NCBI GenBank assembly: GCA_019925795.1
Contig: CM034307.1
Location: forward strand, 34,993,201-35,057,200
From: Dendrobium chrysotoxum
Lineage: Eukaryota > Streptophyta > Magnoliopsida > Asparagales > Orchidaceae
Direction of reading: 5' to 3'
Length of the DNA: 64,000 bases
Below the pieces are notes generated by a model. That model worked only from the letters and a program-made list of their open reading frames with translations, was not told the DNA's origin and searched no databases. Made by a program: the position numbers and the translations under genes. How positions within the stretch are numbered: position 1 is the stretch's first letter; each line of letters starts with the position of its first letter. Shown in pieces: positions 1 through 9,871 of this stretch.

Positions 1-997
1 TTCAGCCCAAAAGTATTTTGGAAGTGAATACTCGGCAAGCATGGCTCTAGCGGCTTCCACTAAGGTCCTGTTCTTCCTTTCAGCTACCCCGTTCTGCTGA
101 GGGGTCCTAGGAGCTCAAAAATTGTGACTAATCCCATGATCCTCACAAAAAACTTCCAAATCTTTCATTTTCAAACTCCCCTCCGTGATCACTATGGATG
201 GTAATAATCTCACATCCTAACTTCTTCTGAATCCAAGTAGAGAAAGATCTAAACTCATCATATGACTCAGATTTGTGTGACAAAAACTTAACCCAAGTGA
301 ACCTTGAATAATCATCAACAATCACAAAACCATAGACTCTCCCCCCTAAGCTGGCAGTGCTAATGGGTCCAAAGAGGTCCATGTGAAGAACTTCTAAAGG
401 TCTAGAGGTGCTAATGTCCTTAACAGAGTGAAAAGAGGACTAGACTTGCTTCCCCAACTGACAGGCATCTCACAGGTGATCCTTAGTGAACTTAAGCTTG
501 GGCACACCTCTAACTAAGTCCTTTTGGGTGACTCTCCTAAGGGTTTTCATACTGGCATGACACAATCTCCTATGCCATAACCAAGACTCATCAGCAGCAG
601 TTTTTAAGCAAATTGAATTATCAGATTTAATGCTACTTACATCCAGCTTGTAGACGTTGTTGATCCTTTGCCCCTGCAAAATAACTTCATCATTTAAGCT
701 TAAAATGCAGCCAGTGGGCAGGAATTTGATGCTGTATCCCTTGTCGCAGAGTTGACTGATGCTCAGCAGGTTGTGTTTCAGTCCATCTACAAGCAAAACA
801 TTATCAATCATAAAGTTCTTTGAATCACCAATTATACCTGTGCCTACCACCTTCCTGGTGGTGTTATCTCCAAGTGTAACCTTGCCTCCAGCTCTGGCCT
901 CCAGCGAAATGAACTGATTTGCATCTCCAGTCATATGTCTAGAACATCCGCTGTCCAGGTACCACATGCTCTCACGAGGTCTTGTGTGAGAGCACAC
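1..997 (-). pseudogene. Sirevirus A pol, 5' part: protease, GAG-pre-integrase, integrase (broken)
   Basis: The pol frame opens at a GTG (997) right after an in-frame TAG (998-1000). It shows the aspartic protease motif YLDSGCSRHMTGD, the GAG-pre-integrase region with the HHCC zinc-binding segment (LWHRRLCHAS ... CDACQLGKQ), and the integrase core beginning MDLFGPIS with catalytic VDDYSRF and HSDHGGEF. Compared with the parallel copy D, TGT has become TGA at 470-472, CAG has become TAG about 30 bases further downstream, and an extra T in a T-run near 147-152 shifts the frame. The sequence leaves the window inside integrase, so RT and RNase H are not seen. Only a relic; no active polyprotein can be made. 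Confidence 0.9.
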
Positions 998-1011
998 CTA
1001 CAAAATCATCA
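998..1011 (-). other. gag-pol junction with stops in both frames
   Basis: gag ends with tandem TGA TGA (1011-1006). The pol frame, displaced by -1, is closed by TAG at 1000-998 and opens only after it. No single slip can therefore join gag to pol in this copy. The stretch TTTTGTAG followed by GTGTGC resembles a 3' splice acceptor. The same arrangement occurs in B and, with TGA TAT, in D. Confidence 0.7.
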
Positions 1012-2820
1012 AATGTCAGTCTTAGGAACCCAAACAGGTTTGGGTTCCTTCTTATGAAAAGAAGAATGCGATGCATGCGTGCTGTGCTGTGAAACAGGCA
1101 GTTTGGGTCTCCACACCCAATGTGTACTACGGTGAACAGTACAAGTGTGTGATATGTGCCCTAACATGCCACATGAAAAACATCTAACACCAGGAAAAGG
1201 ATTAACTAAACGTCGTGAGTGATAGTGCCTCTTCCTAGTAGTGTGTGAAACATGCTTTGATGAACTTGCAACAGAATTTTTAAAAGGTGGCGGTGCATAA
1301 AACTGTTTAAAAGTAGGCGGTGTTCTGTTATTTTCAAAAGCACTGATTTTTACTTTCAAAAACTCAATGTGTTTGTTTAAACTTTCAATTTCAAACGTTT
1401 TTGCACTTTCAATACTTTCTAACTCAGATGCCAAATCATTCACTTTCTTAAAAGCAAGTTCTAATTCATCATGCGATGTTTTTAACAAGTTATGCTCAAC
1501 AATTAAATCAGAATGCTTTTTATTCAGTTCATCAAACTCATCTAGTAAAGACATGTGATTGCTATCAATGGTGGAATGATCCTTAATCAACACTTCATGC
1601 TCTTTTTGCAAAGTCAGATAATCTAGTTTCAAACTAGCATGGGTTTTCTTAAGCTTCCTATACGATGTATGAATCTTTTCAGAAACTTCAAATAACTGAT
1701 CGTAAGTAAGCTCACATACCTCTTCCTGGTCCGACTGACCAGGGTGATCATCCGCCATCAGACACAAGTTTGTTTCCTCCTCTTCAGCTTCAGTCTCAGA
1801 GGAGTCGGATGCAGAGTCTGCCCAGAACGCCTTCTGAATCCGCTTCTTGTCCTTCCTGAACTTTGGTTTCTCCTCACTCTTCTCCTTGCTTGGGTGAGCT
1901 TTAAGTGTTGGACAATCAGCCTTAATGTGTCCAGGCTTCCTGCATTCAAAACAAATCGATTCAGATGAACCCTTAAAGTTTTTATTGGACTTACCCTTGT
2001 TCCACTTCTGATAGTTCTTATGTTTCTTCCTTAGAAAGCTTTTAAATTGCCTTGTGATTAAGGCAACATCATCGCTATCAGACCCGGAAGAGCTAGCATC
2101 TGAATCCTTGGCCTTTAGTGCCACGGTCTTCTCTTTCTTGCGTTCTCCTGCATCAAGTTGCCTTTGGTTCACTCCTTGCTCGTAAGCAATGAGTGATCCA
2201 AGAAAGCTGTCAATAGAATAAGTATTTAAATCTTTGGATTCAGTAATAGCAGTAATCTTAGCATCATAAGAAGCAGGCAAACATCTAAGAATCTTGTTCA
2301 CTCTTTCGTAGTTGGTAAGTTCTCTACCTAAAGCATGCAAAGAGGTAACAATCTGAGTGAACCTTGTGTACATTTCTGAAATAGTCTCACTAGGTTTCAT
2401 GCGAAAAAGTTCGTAATCATGTAACAAGATGTTTAACCTAGATTGTTTGACTTCAGTTGTACCTTCATATGTTATACATAACCTATCCCAGATTTCCTTT
2501 CCCGTTGTACAAGTAGAAACACGCATATAGTCTTCAGATTTCAAAGCACAAAAGAAACAGTTCAAACATTTTGCATTCAACTGTGCTAAATCACGATCAT
2601 CAAACGTCCAATCAGCAAACGGCAATTCAGTTTTCACATTGTTAATCATTCGAAAAGGTGGTTCGTATCCGTCCTAAACTAACATCCACATGCGATAATC
2701 AATAGATTGCAGAAAAGTAGACATGCGTGTTTTCTAAAAATCAAAAGGAATATTGTCAAACAACGGTGGTCTGGTAATAGAATAACCTTCAGCAGTATTA
2801 CGATTGTTACAGTTAGCCAT
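1009..2820 (-). pseudogene. Sirevirus A gag (603 codons, two nonsense codons near the N terminus)
   Basis: Starts at ATGGCTAAC (2820), placed by comparison with D and E. After in-frame TAGs (a Trp and a Lys position) in the first 57 codons, the frame is open for 546 codons from 2649. In that open stretch the UBN2/copia-type gag domain covers about residues 1-165. A Lys-rich, Ser/Asp-rich linker leads to a first knuckle CFECRKPGHIKADC at about residue 233. An acidic patch and about 150 residues of heptad-like Leu/Lys/Glu sequence (probable coiled coil) follow, then a second knuckle CFSCGMLGHISHTC at about residue 490 and a basic tail. Gag would form the capsid and bind genomic RNA. The long C-terminal extension with a second knuckle distinguishes it from short copia gags. 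It is the longest intact gag stretch in the window. Confidence 0.9.
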
Positions 2821-2862
2821 TAGATCAAATTCAAAAGTTTTTAAACAGAAATTTTGAATCCC

Positions 2863-2874
2863 GCTCTGATACCA
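2863..2874 (-). other. Primer-binding site of Sirevirus A
   Basis: On the minus strand TGGTATCAGAGC lies two bases (AG) inside the 5' LTR. It is complementary to the 3' end of plant initiator tRNA-Met, the usual minus-strand primer of Ty1/copia elements. Confidence 0.92.
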
Positions 2875-2876
2875 CT

Positions 2877-4609
2877 TGAAAGTTCGAAAGGGATGTCAAG
2901 CCCTAGTGAACTAGTCCCGAGGCTAACCAAGAGGGGGGGTGAATTGGTTATTTAAAAATTTCACGATAACTATGAAAATCTTTTTGATACTTAGCAGCGG
3001 AAAAAAGTAAACAATAACGAAAAGATCAACCAACGATATTCACCCAAGCAGTTTATATTGAAAAGTAAAATGCAAAACTGAATCAGAAAAGCAAACCAAA
3101 TTTTATAGTGGTTCGGTCAACTTGACCTACGTCCACTCCCCGGAGCCTCCCCTCCGGGTATTGCACTAAATGAAAGTGACTCTCCTTTTGCTCCCACAGC
3201 AAGGCGGAGAAGCCTGTACAAAACACCTCCTTTTCACCACACGGTGAGGCAGAGAACCTGACCTCCTTTCGCTTCTTCCTGAAGCAGGCAGAGAACCTTC
3301 GAACTCCTTTTACTTCCACCTGAAGCGGGCAGAGAACCCACGAACTCCTTTCGCTTCCTCCTGAAGCGGGCAGAGAACCCGGATCTTCTTGCGAACGATC
3401 CTCCCACGAAGAACACCAACTAGACGACAGACGACGAGCGGAGAAGACGACTCTGATCCGTGCTTGGAGCAACCTTAGTGAATCCCTCACTAACTCTCCC
3501 TCACACGATCTCTTCTCTCTCTCCCAACTCTCTCTCTCTCTAGGATTTCTCAGGGAAGGAAGACAGCAAAAGATTTTTCCAAATCTAAGAAAAAGTTCTT
3601 TTAAAGGAGGGCTTAAAATTTGCCCTAAATCTCAACTTGTCGGCCAAGATCGTCCAGGACGATCGATAGATCGTCCAGGGACGATCTACCCCAGGACGAT
3701 CGGTAGATCGTCCTGTACGATCCGTTCAAATTCAGCTGTTTCAGCCTGGGCGATCTGGCTCTTCTGGACGATCAGTAGAAAAAGTTGTTCATATCGTCCC
3801 GTACGATCCTGCGATCGTCCGGGACGATTAGTTCAAATTGAAGGAAATCGTCTAGAAGACAGTTCGGGTCGTCCAGAGAAATCTGTGCTGGACGACCAAA
3901 AAATGACTTGATCGTCCCGGACGATAGGATCATCGTCCGGTACGATTAGTTCAAAAAGGCCCCAAATCGTCCTGTACATAGTTCTGGACGTACAGCTGAA
4001 ATGCACAAGACGATCACGATCGTCCGGGACGATCCTGCGATCGTCCTGGACGATGTGATCGTATCAATTAAACATTAATTGCTTTCCTTAATTACCCGAC
4101 TAATTTAGGCATGATTGTAGTGAATCGTCCAGGACGATACACGTATCGTCCGGGACGATCAGACCAAAATACTTAAAATAAAACTTGCCTAACTTAATCT
4201 GGCGGCTGAGAATTTCTAATTTGGGCATATCATCCCGTACGATCCGGAGATCGTCCAGGACGATCTGCTCAATCAGACCCTCTTAACTTAGTTGCCCTAA
4301 TTAGGATTTCTGTTTTAACTGGATCGTCCAGGACGATGTGGATATCGTCCAGGACTATCTGAACAAATTTTGAACAGAAACTCTAACTCACTCAATCTCT
4401 CCCCCTGAGTGTGTGTGTGCAAGGTTACTTAGCTAGGGAATCAGTTACATTACAATTGACTCAATAAAAAGAAAAATCATACATTTGACACACTTGGACC
4501 CGATCTTGAGTTGGCTTGAGTGGCTCGCGGTCTTTTGTGCCTGAAACAGATTAGCCAAGCAAAACACACTGGAAACATGTTTGTCATCATCAAAACCAGA
4601 TTTGCAACA
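2877..4609 (-). repeat. 5' LTR of Sirevirus A (1733 bp)
   Basis: Bounded by TG...CA (TGTTGCAAATC at 4609 reading leftwards, CTTTCA at 2877). From 5' to 3' on the minus strand it has an AT-rich start, a (CA)n/CTCAGGGGGAGAG tract (about 4390-4420), a U3 packed with ATCGTCCNGGACGAT-type palindromes (about 3640-4370), a TATA-like TTTAAAAG near 3600, GA-rich leader sequence, repeated GCTTC-loop-GAAGC hairpin units (about 3180-3390), and the conserved end CCAATTCACCCCCCTCTTGGTTAGCC. Many palindromes keep both CGs. Confidence 0.93.
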
Positions 4610-4716
4610 TTAGGTACCCAATGGGCCATCCCAAGGCCTCAAATTAGTTTGGTCAAGCCTTAGTCAATGGATTTAAATTAGATTCAAGTGTATGGTTAGT
4701 TTGGTCAACCATGGTT
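4610..4716. other. 107-bp flank between Sireviruses A and B
   Basis: Non-LTR sequence separating two same-orientation elements. It contains GGTCAAC/GTCAA motifs also seen right of B at 14717-14900, consistent with B having split one target region. No gene seen. Confidence 0.6.
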
Positions 4717-6553
4717 TGAAAGTTCGATGGGAATGTTAAGCCCTGATGAATTAGTCCTGAGGCTAACCAAGAGGGGGGGTGAATTGGTTATTTAAAAAAT
4801 TCATGCGCAATAGAAAAAATCTTTTCGATAATTTACAGCAGAAATAAGTAAATACAGAAACGAAAGGATCAACCACAGATTTCACCCAAGCAGATAATAA
4901 TGGAAAAGTAAAGTGCAAAAAATAATCAGAAAGAGCACACCAGATTTTATAGTGGTTCGGTCAACTTGACCTATGTCCACTACCCGGAGCCTCCCCTATG
5001 GGTATTGCACTAACACAACAGGGACTCTCCTTTTTCTCCCACAGCAAGGCGGAGAAGCCTGTACAAAACTCCTTTCCACCAACCCGGTGAGGCAGAGAAC
5101 CTGAACTCCTTTCGCTTACTCCTGAAGCAGGCAGAGAACCCGAACTCCTTTCGCTTCCTCCTGAAGCAGGCAGAGAACCTAAACTCCTTTCACTTTTGCC
5201 TGAAGCGGGCAGAGAACCCGGATCTTCTTGCCAATGATCCTCCCACAGAAAACACTGATAAGATGAGAGACGACGAACGTAGAAGACGACTCTGATCCTT
5301 GCTTGGAGCAACCTTTGTGAATCCCTCATAAACTCCCCATCACAAGATCCTCTCTCTCTCTCCCAAGCTCTCTCTCTCTCAAGGTTTCTCTGGAAAGGAA
5401 AGTGGCAAAAGATTTTTTTTGTTGGAAGAAAATGATCTTTTATAGGAGGGCTCAAAATTTGCCCTAAATCTCAACTGGTCGATCAATATTTTCCAAGATG
5501 ATTGCTAGATCATCCTGTACAATCAGTTCAAAATCACCTATTTCAGCCTGGACGATCTGGCTCTTCTGGACGATTAGTAGAAAAAAGTTATTTAGATCGT
5601 CCCATACGATTCTGCGATCGTCCGGGACAATTAGTGTAAATCAGAAATTTCATCCAGAAAACCGCTCTGGTCATCCAGAAGAACTTGTGCTCGACGATCT
5701 CAAAATGACTTGATCATCCGGGACGATATGTATATCGTCCTATACGATTAGTTCAAAAAGTGCTAAAATCATCCTGAGCACTGCTCTGGACGTACATGTG
5801 AAACATGTAGGACGATTTCAAAATGACTTGATTGTCCGGGATGACATGGGTATCGTCCCAAATGATTAGTTCAAAATCGGGATTATCGTCCTGCACACAG
5901 CTCTGGACGTACAGGTGAATGGCACTAGACGGTCAGGATTTTTAACACATCATCCCGTACGATCCTGCGATCGTTCGGGATAATATGATAGAATCAATCA
6001 GACCTTAATTACTTTTCTTAATCACTAGACTAATTTAGGCCTGATTGTAATGGATCGCCAAGGGCGATACACGTATCGTCCAGGACGATCAAATCAAATC
6101 TCTAAAAATAAAACTGGCCTAACTTGATCTGGTGGCTGAGAATTTTTCATTTGAACCTATCGTCTTGTACGATTAATGGATCATCCAGGACAATCTGCTT
6201 AATCAGATAGACTTAACTTGGTCACCCAAATTAGGGTTTCTGTTTTCACTAGATCATCCAGGATAATGTGAATATCGTCCGAGACGATCAGAACAAAAAT
6301 TGAACAGAAACTCTAATTCAGTAAACTCTCCCCCTGAGTGTGTGTGTGCAATGTTACTTAGCTAGGAGATCAGTTACATTATATTTGATTCAAGAAAGGA
6401 AAAATATTATATTTAGACACACTTGTACCCGATCTTGAGTTAACTTGAGTTGCTTTAGATCTTTTGTACCTGAAATGGGTTAGCCAAGCAAAATAGAATA
6501 CAAACATTTTTGTCATCATCAAAACTATACTTTTTGAATCCAAATTTGTAATA
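4717..6553 (-). repeat. 3' LTR of Sirevirus B (1837 bp)
   Basis: Runs from CTTTCA (4717) to a mutated TATTACAAAT start (6553, expected TGTTGCAAAT, two C-to-T changes on the plus strand). A PPT abuts it at 6554. Palindromes at about 5480-6290 are partly decayed (ATCATCC for ATCGTCC). The leader has three consecutive 39-bp hairpin units (about 5100-5220). Confidence 0.92.
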
Positions 6554-6568
6554 ATCTCCCCCTTTTTT
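6554..6568 (-). other. Polypurine tract of Sirevirus B
   Basis: Minus-strand AAAAAAGGGGGAGAT directly precedes the 3' LTR. It is the expected plus-strand DNA primer and fixes the LTR boundary even though the LTR's own TG is mutated. Confidence 0.9.
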
Positions 6569-6777
6569 ATGTTGGCAAATATTTATGCAATAGTTTCAAA
6601 TAAGACAACCAGGAGTTAACAAACACACATACAAAAAATAAATATCATTTCAAATTTCACTAAACACAGAATATAGTAAGGAAAACAACTACAAACAAAA
6701 TAAGCAACTATAAAACAAGAGCAATACATGAAACAACTATAACAGTACAGGAAACTACTAGTCACTCAAAACACTAA

Positions 6778-6788
6778 CTCCCCCTTTT
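6778..6788 (-). other. Second polypurine tract of Sirevirus B
   Basis: Minus-strand AAAAGGGGGAG, about 220 bp upstream of the true PPT, in the context GATGTC. The same context and spacing class occur in C and D. Multiple PPTs are a described Sirevirus trait. Confidence 0.75.
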
Positions 6789-6872
6789 GACATCACAAAA
6801 AAAGAGGAGGAACAGACATAACAATACAAGCAGAAAACATCACAAACCACAAAGCTAAAAAGGAGGCAGAAC

Positions 6873-7262
6873 CTAATCAGAAGGAGGAGGAGGTGGTGGT
6901 TGAAAGTAGCTGTGAATGGCGGTGAAACGAGCTCCAAACTAGGCCATATCCTTATCATGCTACTGTTGCTGCTGAGCAGCATAGTCATTGAAGTGTTGTA
7001 GATCTGCAGAATGCTGCTCCTCCTGGGCAGCCACATAAGAATCAAACAAGGCCACCCACTAGTCGAACCGCTGCACTAGATGACAAAAAGGAGATGCAAT
7101 GCGAAGGGGAGCCGGGGCATCAGGTGCAGCAGGAACAGGAACATCTTCTTTCGCTTCCTCCTCAACATCCATTGTGGGCTCCGGATGAACTCGGATGATG
7201 TGGAGGACATGGAAGGTGTTGTTTGTGAAGAAGGAAGGAGGGACATCGGCAGGGACTGGATA
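6873..7262 (-). pseudogene. Sirevirus B third ORF, part 2 (in frame after conserved TAA)
   Basis: The third-ORF frame continues for 130 codons after the TAA without any indel, broken only by three TAG codons at positions where D or C has CAG or TGG. It reads through a Pro-rich start, an acidic stretch (DVEEEAKEDVPVP), a helix-like segment (HLVQRFD ... VALFDSYVAAQ), a Gln run (AAQQQQ), HSYFQPPPPPPSD, then TAG. The same order is seen in D and C. This is the expected C-terminal half of a protein of about 370-380 residues. No enzymatic motif is recognised. Confidence 0.7.
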
Positions 7263-7991
7263 TTACAGATTATATTTGGTCTCCAAAGCATATGCAATAA
7301 TGTGTCCTAGAGCTAGATTTGGGCGTCGTCTATGGCCCGGATCCCTAATGCTAGTAAGATGCTCAATGTACCGAAAGAGAAGATCAGTAGCATTAAAATC
7401 ATGGTGGGCCATGACATAGTAGGTGGTTATGGAAAGTAAGGGTGTGATGTGGATACGGTCCCTAGCCTTGGGCATGACTGAGCAGTGAAGGACATGTTTT
7501 ATAGTGCAGGCATTCTTAAGGAGGGAGGAACAAGCATTATCATGGTAGTTAACATTGGTGTTTCGAAGGAAACGGTTGACTACACTCCAATCATAATCTA
7601 GATTAGTCACGAGGGTGTGGATGTTATGACCAGTGATGGAGAGTTGAAGGATATTATGAAAATCCGGGGCGGTGAGTTCTACAGGACGCTGATTAACGAA
7701 GGAGTGAAGGGCGGAGAAGTCAGCAGTGATATGAAGATTTATGAAAAAGACCCTACGGAGCTCAGAACTAAAAGGGAAGGCCAAGGTGAAAATGAAGGTC
7801 AGGGAGGTATGGGCAAACAGATCAAGGACTGGGTAGGTAAGAGTGCGGGGGTTGACTATCCTGGAGTGAGTGATTCCAACTTCATGGTAGCGTTGGAAGA
7901 CAGCCCGATCGACTGCATCAGGGAAGCGGGGATCGACATTTCCCTGTGAGGAACTCGCACCTTGATGCCTAAATCTCTTTCCACCAGCCAT
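7263..7991 (-). CDS. Sirevirus B third ORF, part 1 (242 aa, intact), plant transposon-associated domain
   Basis: Starts at ATGGCTGGTGGA (7991); copies C and D begin at the same ATGGCTRGTG, so I prefer it to the upstream GTG at 8000. It ends at TAA (7265-7263). The frame is open with no indel, unusual here. A basic N terminus is followed by a pattern resembling the domain annotated in many plant proteins as putative plant transposon protein (PF20167): VNPRTLTYPVLDLF, a hydrophobic patch, SSELRRVFFINL, VELTAPDFHNILQL, HVLHCSVMPKARDRIH, RRPNLALGHIIAY. I see no clear signal peptide or cleavage site, so a classical envelope is not supported, though the hydrophobic patch could be membrane-seeking. 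A palindrome array and TATA box lie upstream. Function unknown; assignment to the family is by remembered pattern, not a search. Confidence 0.72.
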   Translation of the reverse strand: MAGGKRFRHQGASSSQGNVDPRFPDAVDRAVFQRYHEVGITHSRIVNPRTLTYPVLDLFAHTSLTFIFTLAFPFSSELRRVFFINLHITADFSALHSFVNQRPVELTAPDFHNILQLSITGHNIHTLVTNLDYDWSVVNRFLRNTNVNYHDNACSSLLKNACTIKHVLHCSVMPKARDRIHITPLLSITTYYVMAHHDFNATDLLFRYIEHLTSIRDPGHRRRPNLALGHIIAYALETKYNL

Positions 7992-8051
7992 TAGAATCAC
8001 AAGAGAGGAAGTACGGAAGGAAGAGGTGTGAAGAAAACTGAAGAAAATGGC

Positions 8052-8061
8052 TATTTAAGTA
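8052..8061 (-). promoter_or_regulatory. Internal TATA box before Sirevirus B third ORF
   Basis: Minus-strand TACTTAAATAGCC, 61 bp upstream of the ATG and just downstream of a palindrome array. Equivalent elements are TATTTAAATAGCC in C and TATATAAACAGC in D. A consensus TATATAAATA would be a standard plant TATA box. Confidence 0.6.
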
Positions 8062-8064
8062 GAA

Positions 8065-8560
8065 ATCGGTCGGATCATCCCATACGATCGCAGGATTGTC
8101 CGGCACGATATGAGTAATAATGATGACCAGTACGATTGGTCAAAAAAGCGGTCGTATCATCCACGATGATCAGATATCATCCAGGATGATTAGACACAAG
8201 CGATCATCCCGAGGAGTCCAGGTGAATGACCGTTGATGAAAAGTATCATCCAGGATGATGAGGTGGATCATTCGGGATGATATGCAATAAATGCATACGA
8301 CGGGCCAAATTTGAATCGTCTAACTTTTGACACATGGATCGTTTAGGAAGATGAGGTGGATCATCCAGGATGATGAATAATAATTGGTGCATTCTCAGCC
8401 ATTTGATCGGGATCAGGAAAACTAGATCATATCATCCAAGATGATGTAAGGATCGTCTAGGATGATCACCAATAATTGATGCATCTCAGCTATTCGATCA
8501 GAGAGGGGATGATTTGAATGGATCGTCTAGGACGAAGAAGATCATCCAGGATGATATAAA
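8065..8560 (-). repeat. Internal palindrome array of Sirevirus B
   Basis: More than ten copies of ATCRTCCNGGAYGAT-type palindromes between pol and the third ORF, the same motif as in the LTR U3. Many CGs have become CA or TG (for example ATCATCCAGGATGAT), but the symmetry is often kept because both arms changed. Confidence 0.85.
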
Positions 8561-9871
8561 GAAAAAATGAAAAAGATGAAGGATGGAGAGGAAAGATCAG
8601 GGATCCCAAAAACATATACAACAAAGCAAAAATAAAAAATAGAGGAAATAAAACTAGAAACGATAAACACAAAAACACAAAACAACGAGTTTTTTTTTTC
8701 GATCCGCTCCAGTAAATTAGAATTTTCCCTTGATTTTGAATCCAAGAACCAATAAGAAGACGATCGATAGCGCTGAAATCTAAAAAAGTTGGAAAATCGA
8801 CTTTCGTAACTCCCACCTCGGACACCTTATAGGTGCAAATTCATTTAAAAAAAATCCAATTCAGTAGAAAAGAAATTAAATTCGAAAAGAGATCCTTTCA
8901 GGCCTTGTTCCAGAAAAATATCTAATATAATAGTATTACAAAGTAAGAAATTAGAAATCATGATTTTTTGTCTCAAGCTTTTTAAAATATTAAGTGCTGC
9001 ATGAATTTTTCTAAGACATTTAAAGATCCGAAAGGGAAGAAAGCCTATTTCTTTGTGGGCTCATTTTGTGCCTCTTTGTAAATTTATTTGGCGCTTTGCG
9101 CATCTTTTGATTTGCAATACACTTTATGTATCTTTTCAATTTTTTGGCGACATTATGCATGTTTTCAAGTTGGGCTAATTTTGTGCCTCTTTTTTATTTT
9201 GGCGCTCTTTGTGCATCTTTTGCAAGCTTTCTCCCTTTCAAAATCGTTAAAAAATCTCATCTGTGAAATTACCTTCTAGAAATAAGAGATGACAAAGCGC
9301 ACTCTCTACAATAAGGGAGAGTAATTCACAAAACAAAAACCATATATCATATGATAAGTGCAATCACTTGGTTCAGAAAATCATAACAATGACTCAAAAC
9401 TTTGAAAATACTATTTATATGAGGTAGATTACTGTATGAAGATAAAATAGATCTCTATTTCAAAAAACTAACTTTTTAATTTTGAAGAAGATTTTTATCC
9501 AAAAGAAATAATACACCATTAAAGAAGTTAGAGGAAGAGAAACAATCATCAATGTTTCTTCCCTTTAACAGATTCAGAGGAGTCAATCACTGCTTACTAG
9601 CTTCCAAATAAAAATAAGGCAAAACTCTCAATCAGAAATCCAGTTTATCAGCAGTAGTGGGTAGTGATCTGATTTTGAAAGGAATAAAATAGTAAATTAA
9701 AAACAAGTAGAAAATCATATCAAATTAAATACTCAAATTAAACTAACAATAAGGCTAAAATGAAAATCAGTAGAAAAATTAAAACCAACAGGAAATAGAT
9801 AATTAAATCAAACAACAACTAACAGAAACAGAATAAAAAATAAACAAATCAGAACTCAGTAGTCAACAGAA
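8561..9871 (-). other. Noncoding region between pol and third ORF, with conserved hairpin block
   Basis: No gene. It aligns with 23093-24390 (C) and 45660-46977 (D). The conserved block at about 9030-9225 reads on the minus strand as repeated AAAAGATGCGCAAAGCGCCA, AAAGATACATAAAGTGTATT and AAGAGGCACAAAATGAGCCC units, each a small stem around an A-rich loop. A second conserved hairpin, GAAGAAACA ... TGTTTCTCTTC, sits at about 9535-9565. Poly-T/AT-rich stretches fill the rest. Confidence 0.75.

Larger units (their letters stand above)
1..4609 (-). mobile_element. Sirevirus A (Ty1/copia LTR retrotransposon), cut off by window edge
   Basis: Reading leftwards from its 5' LTR (2877-4609), the element shows a primer-binding site, gag and the first part of pol up to the middle of integrase, where the window begins. 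The order LTR, PBS, gag, protease, integrase is that of Ty1/copia. The long gag with a second zinc knuckle, the initiator-Met PBS and the palindrome-rich LTR point to the Sirevirus lineage. The bases right of the LTR (4610-4614) are TTAGG; the matching duplication lies outside the window. It keeps more CG dinucleotides in its palindromes than B, C or E, so it is probably among the younger copies, but gag and pol carry nonsense codons and a frameshift. Confidence 0.93.

Noticed and set aside
2863..2874. tRNA-like 12-mer considered as a tRNA gene fragment
   Set aside because: It is the retrotransposon primer-binding site; no cloverleaf surrounds it.
3083..3490. 135-codon open frame in the LTR of A (and similar frames at 4961-5455, 27420-27732, 40162-40484)
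   Set aside because: Lies in the LTR leader, arises from 39-bp hairpin repeats, and the reading frame is not kept between copies. Better explained as RNA structure.
7263..7991. Third ORF as a classical viral envelope protein
   Set aside because: No clear signal peptide, cleavage site or C-terminal anchor visible; pattern fits a plant transposon-associated domain better.
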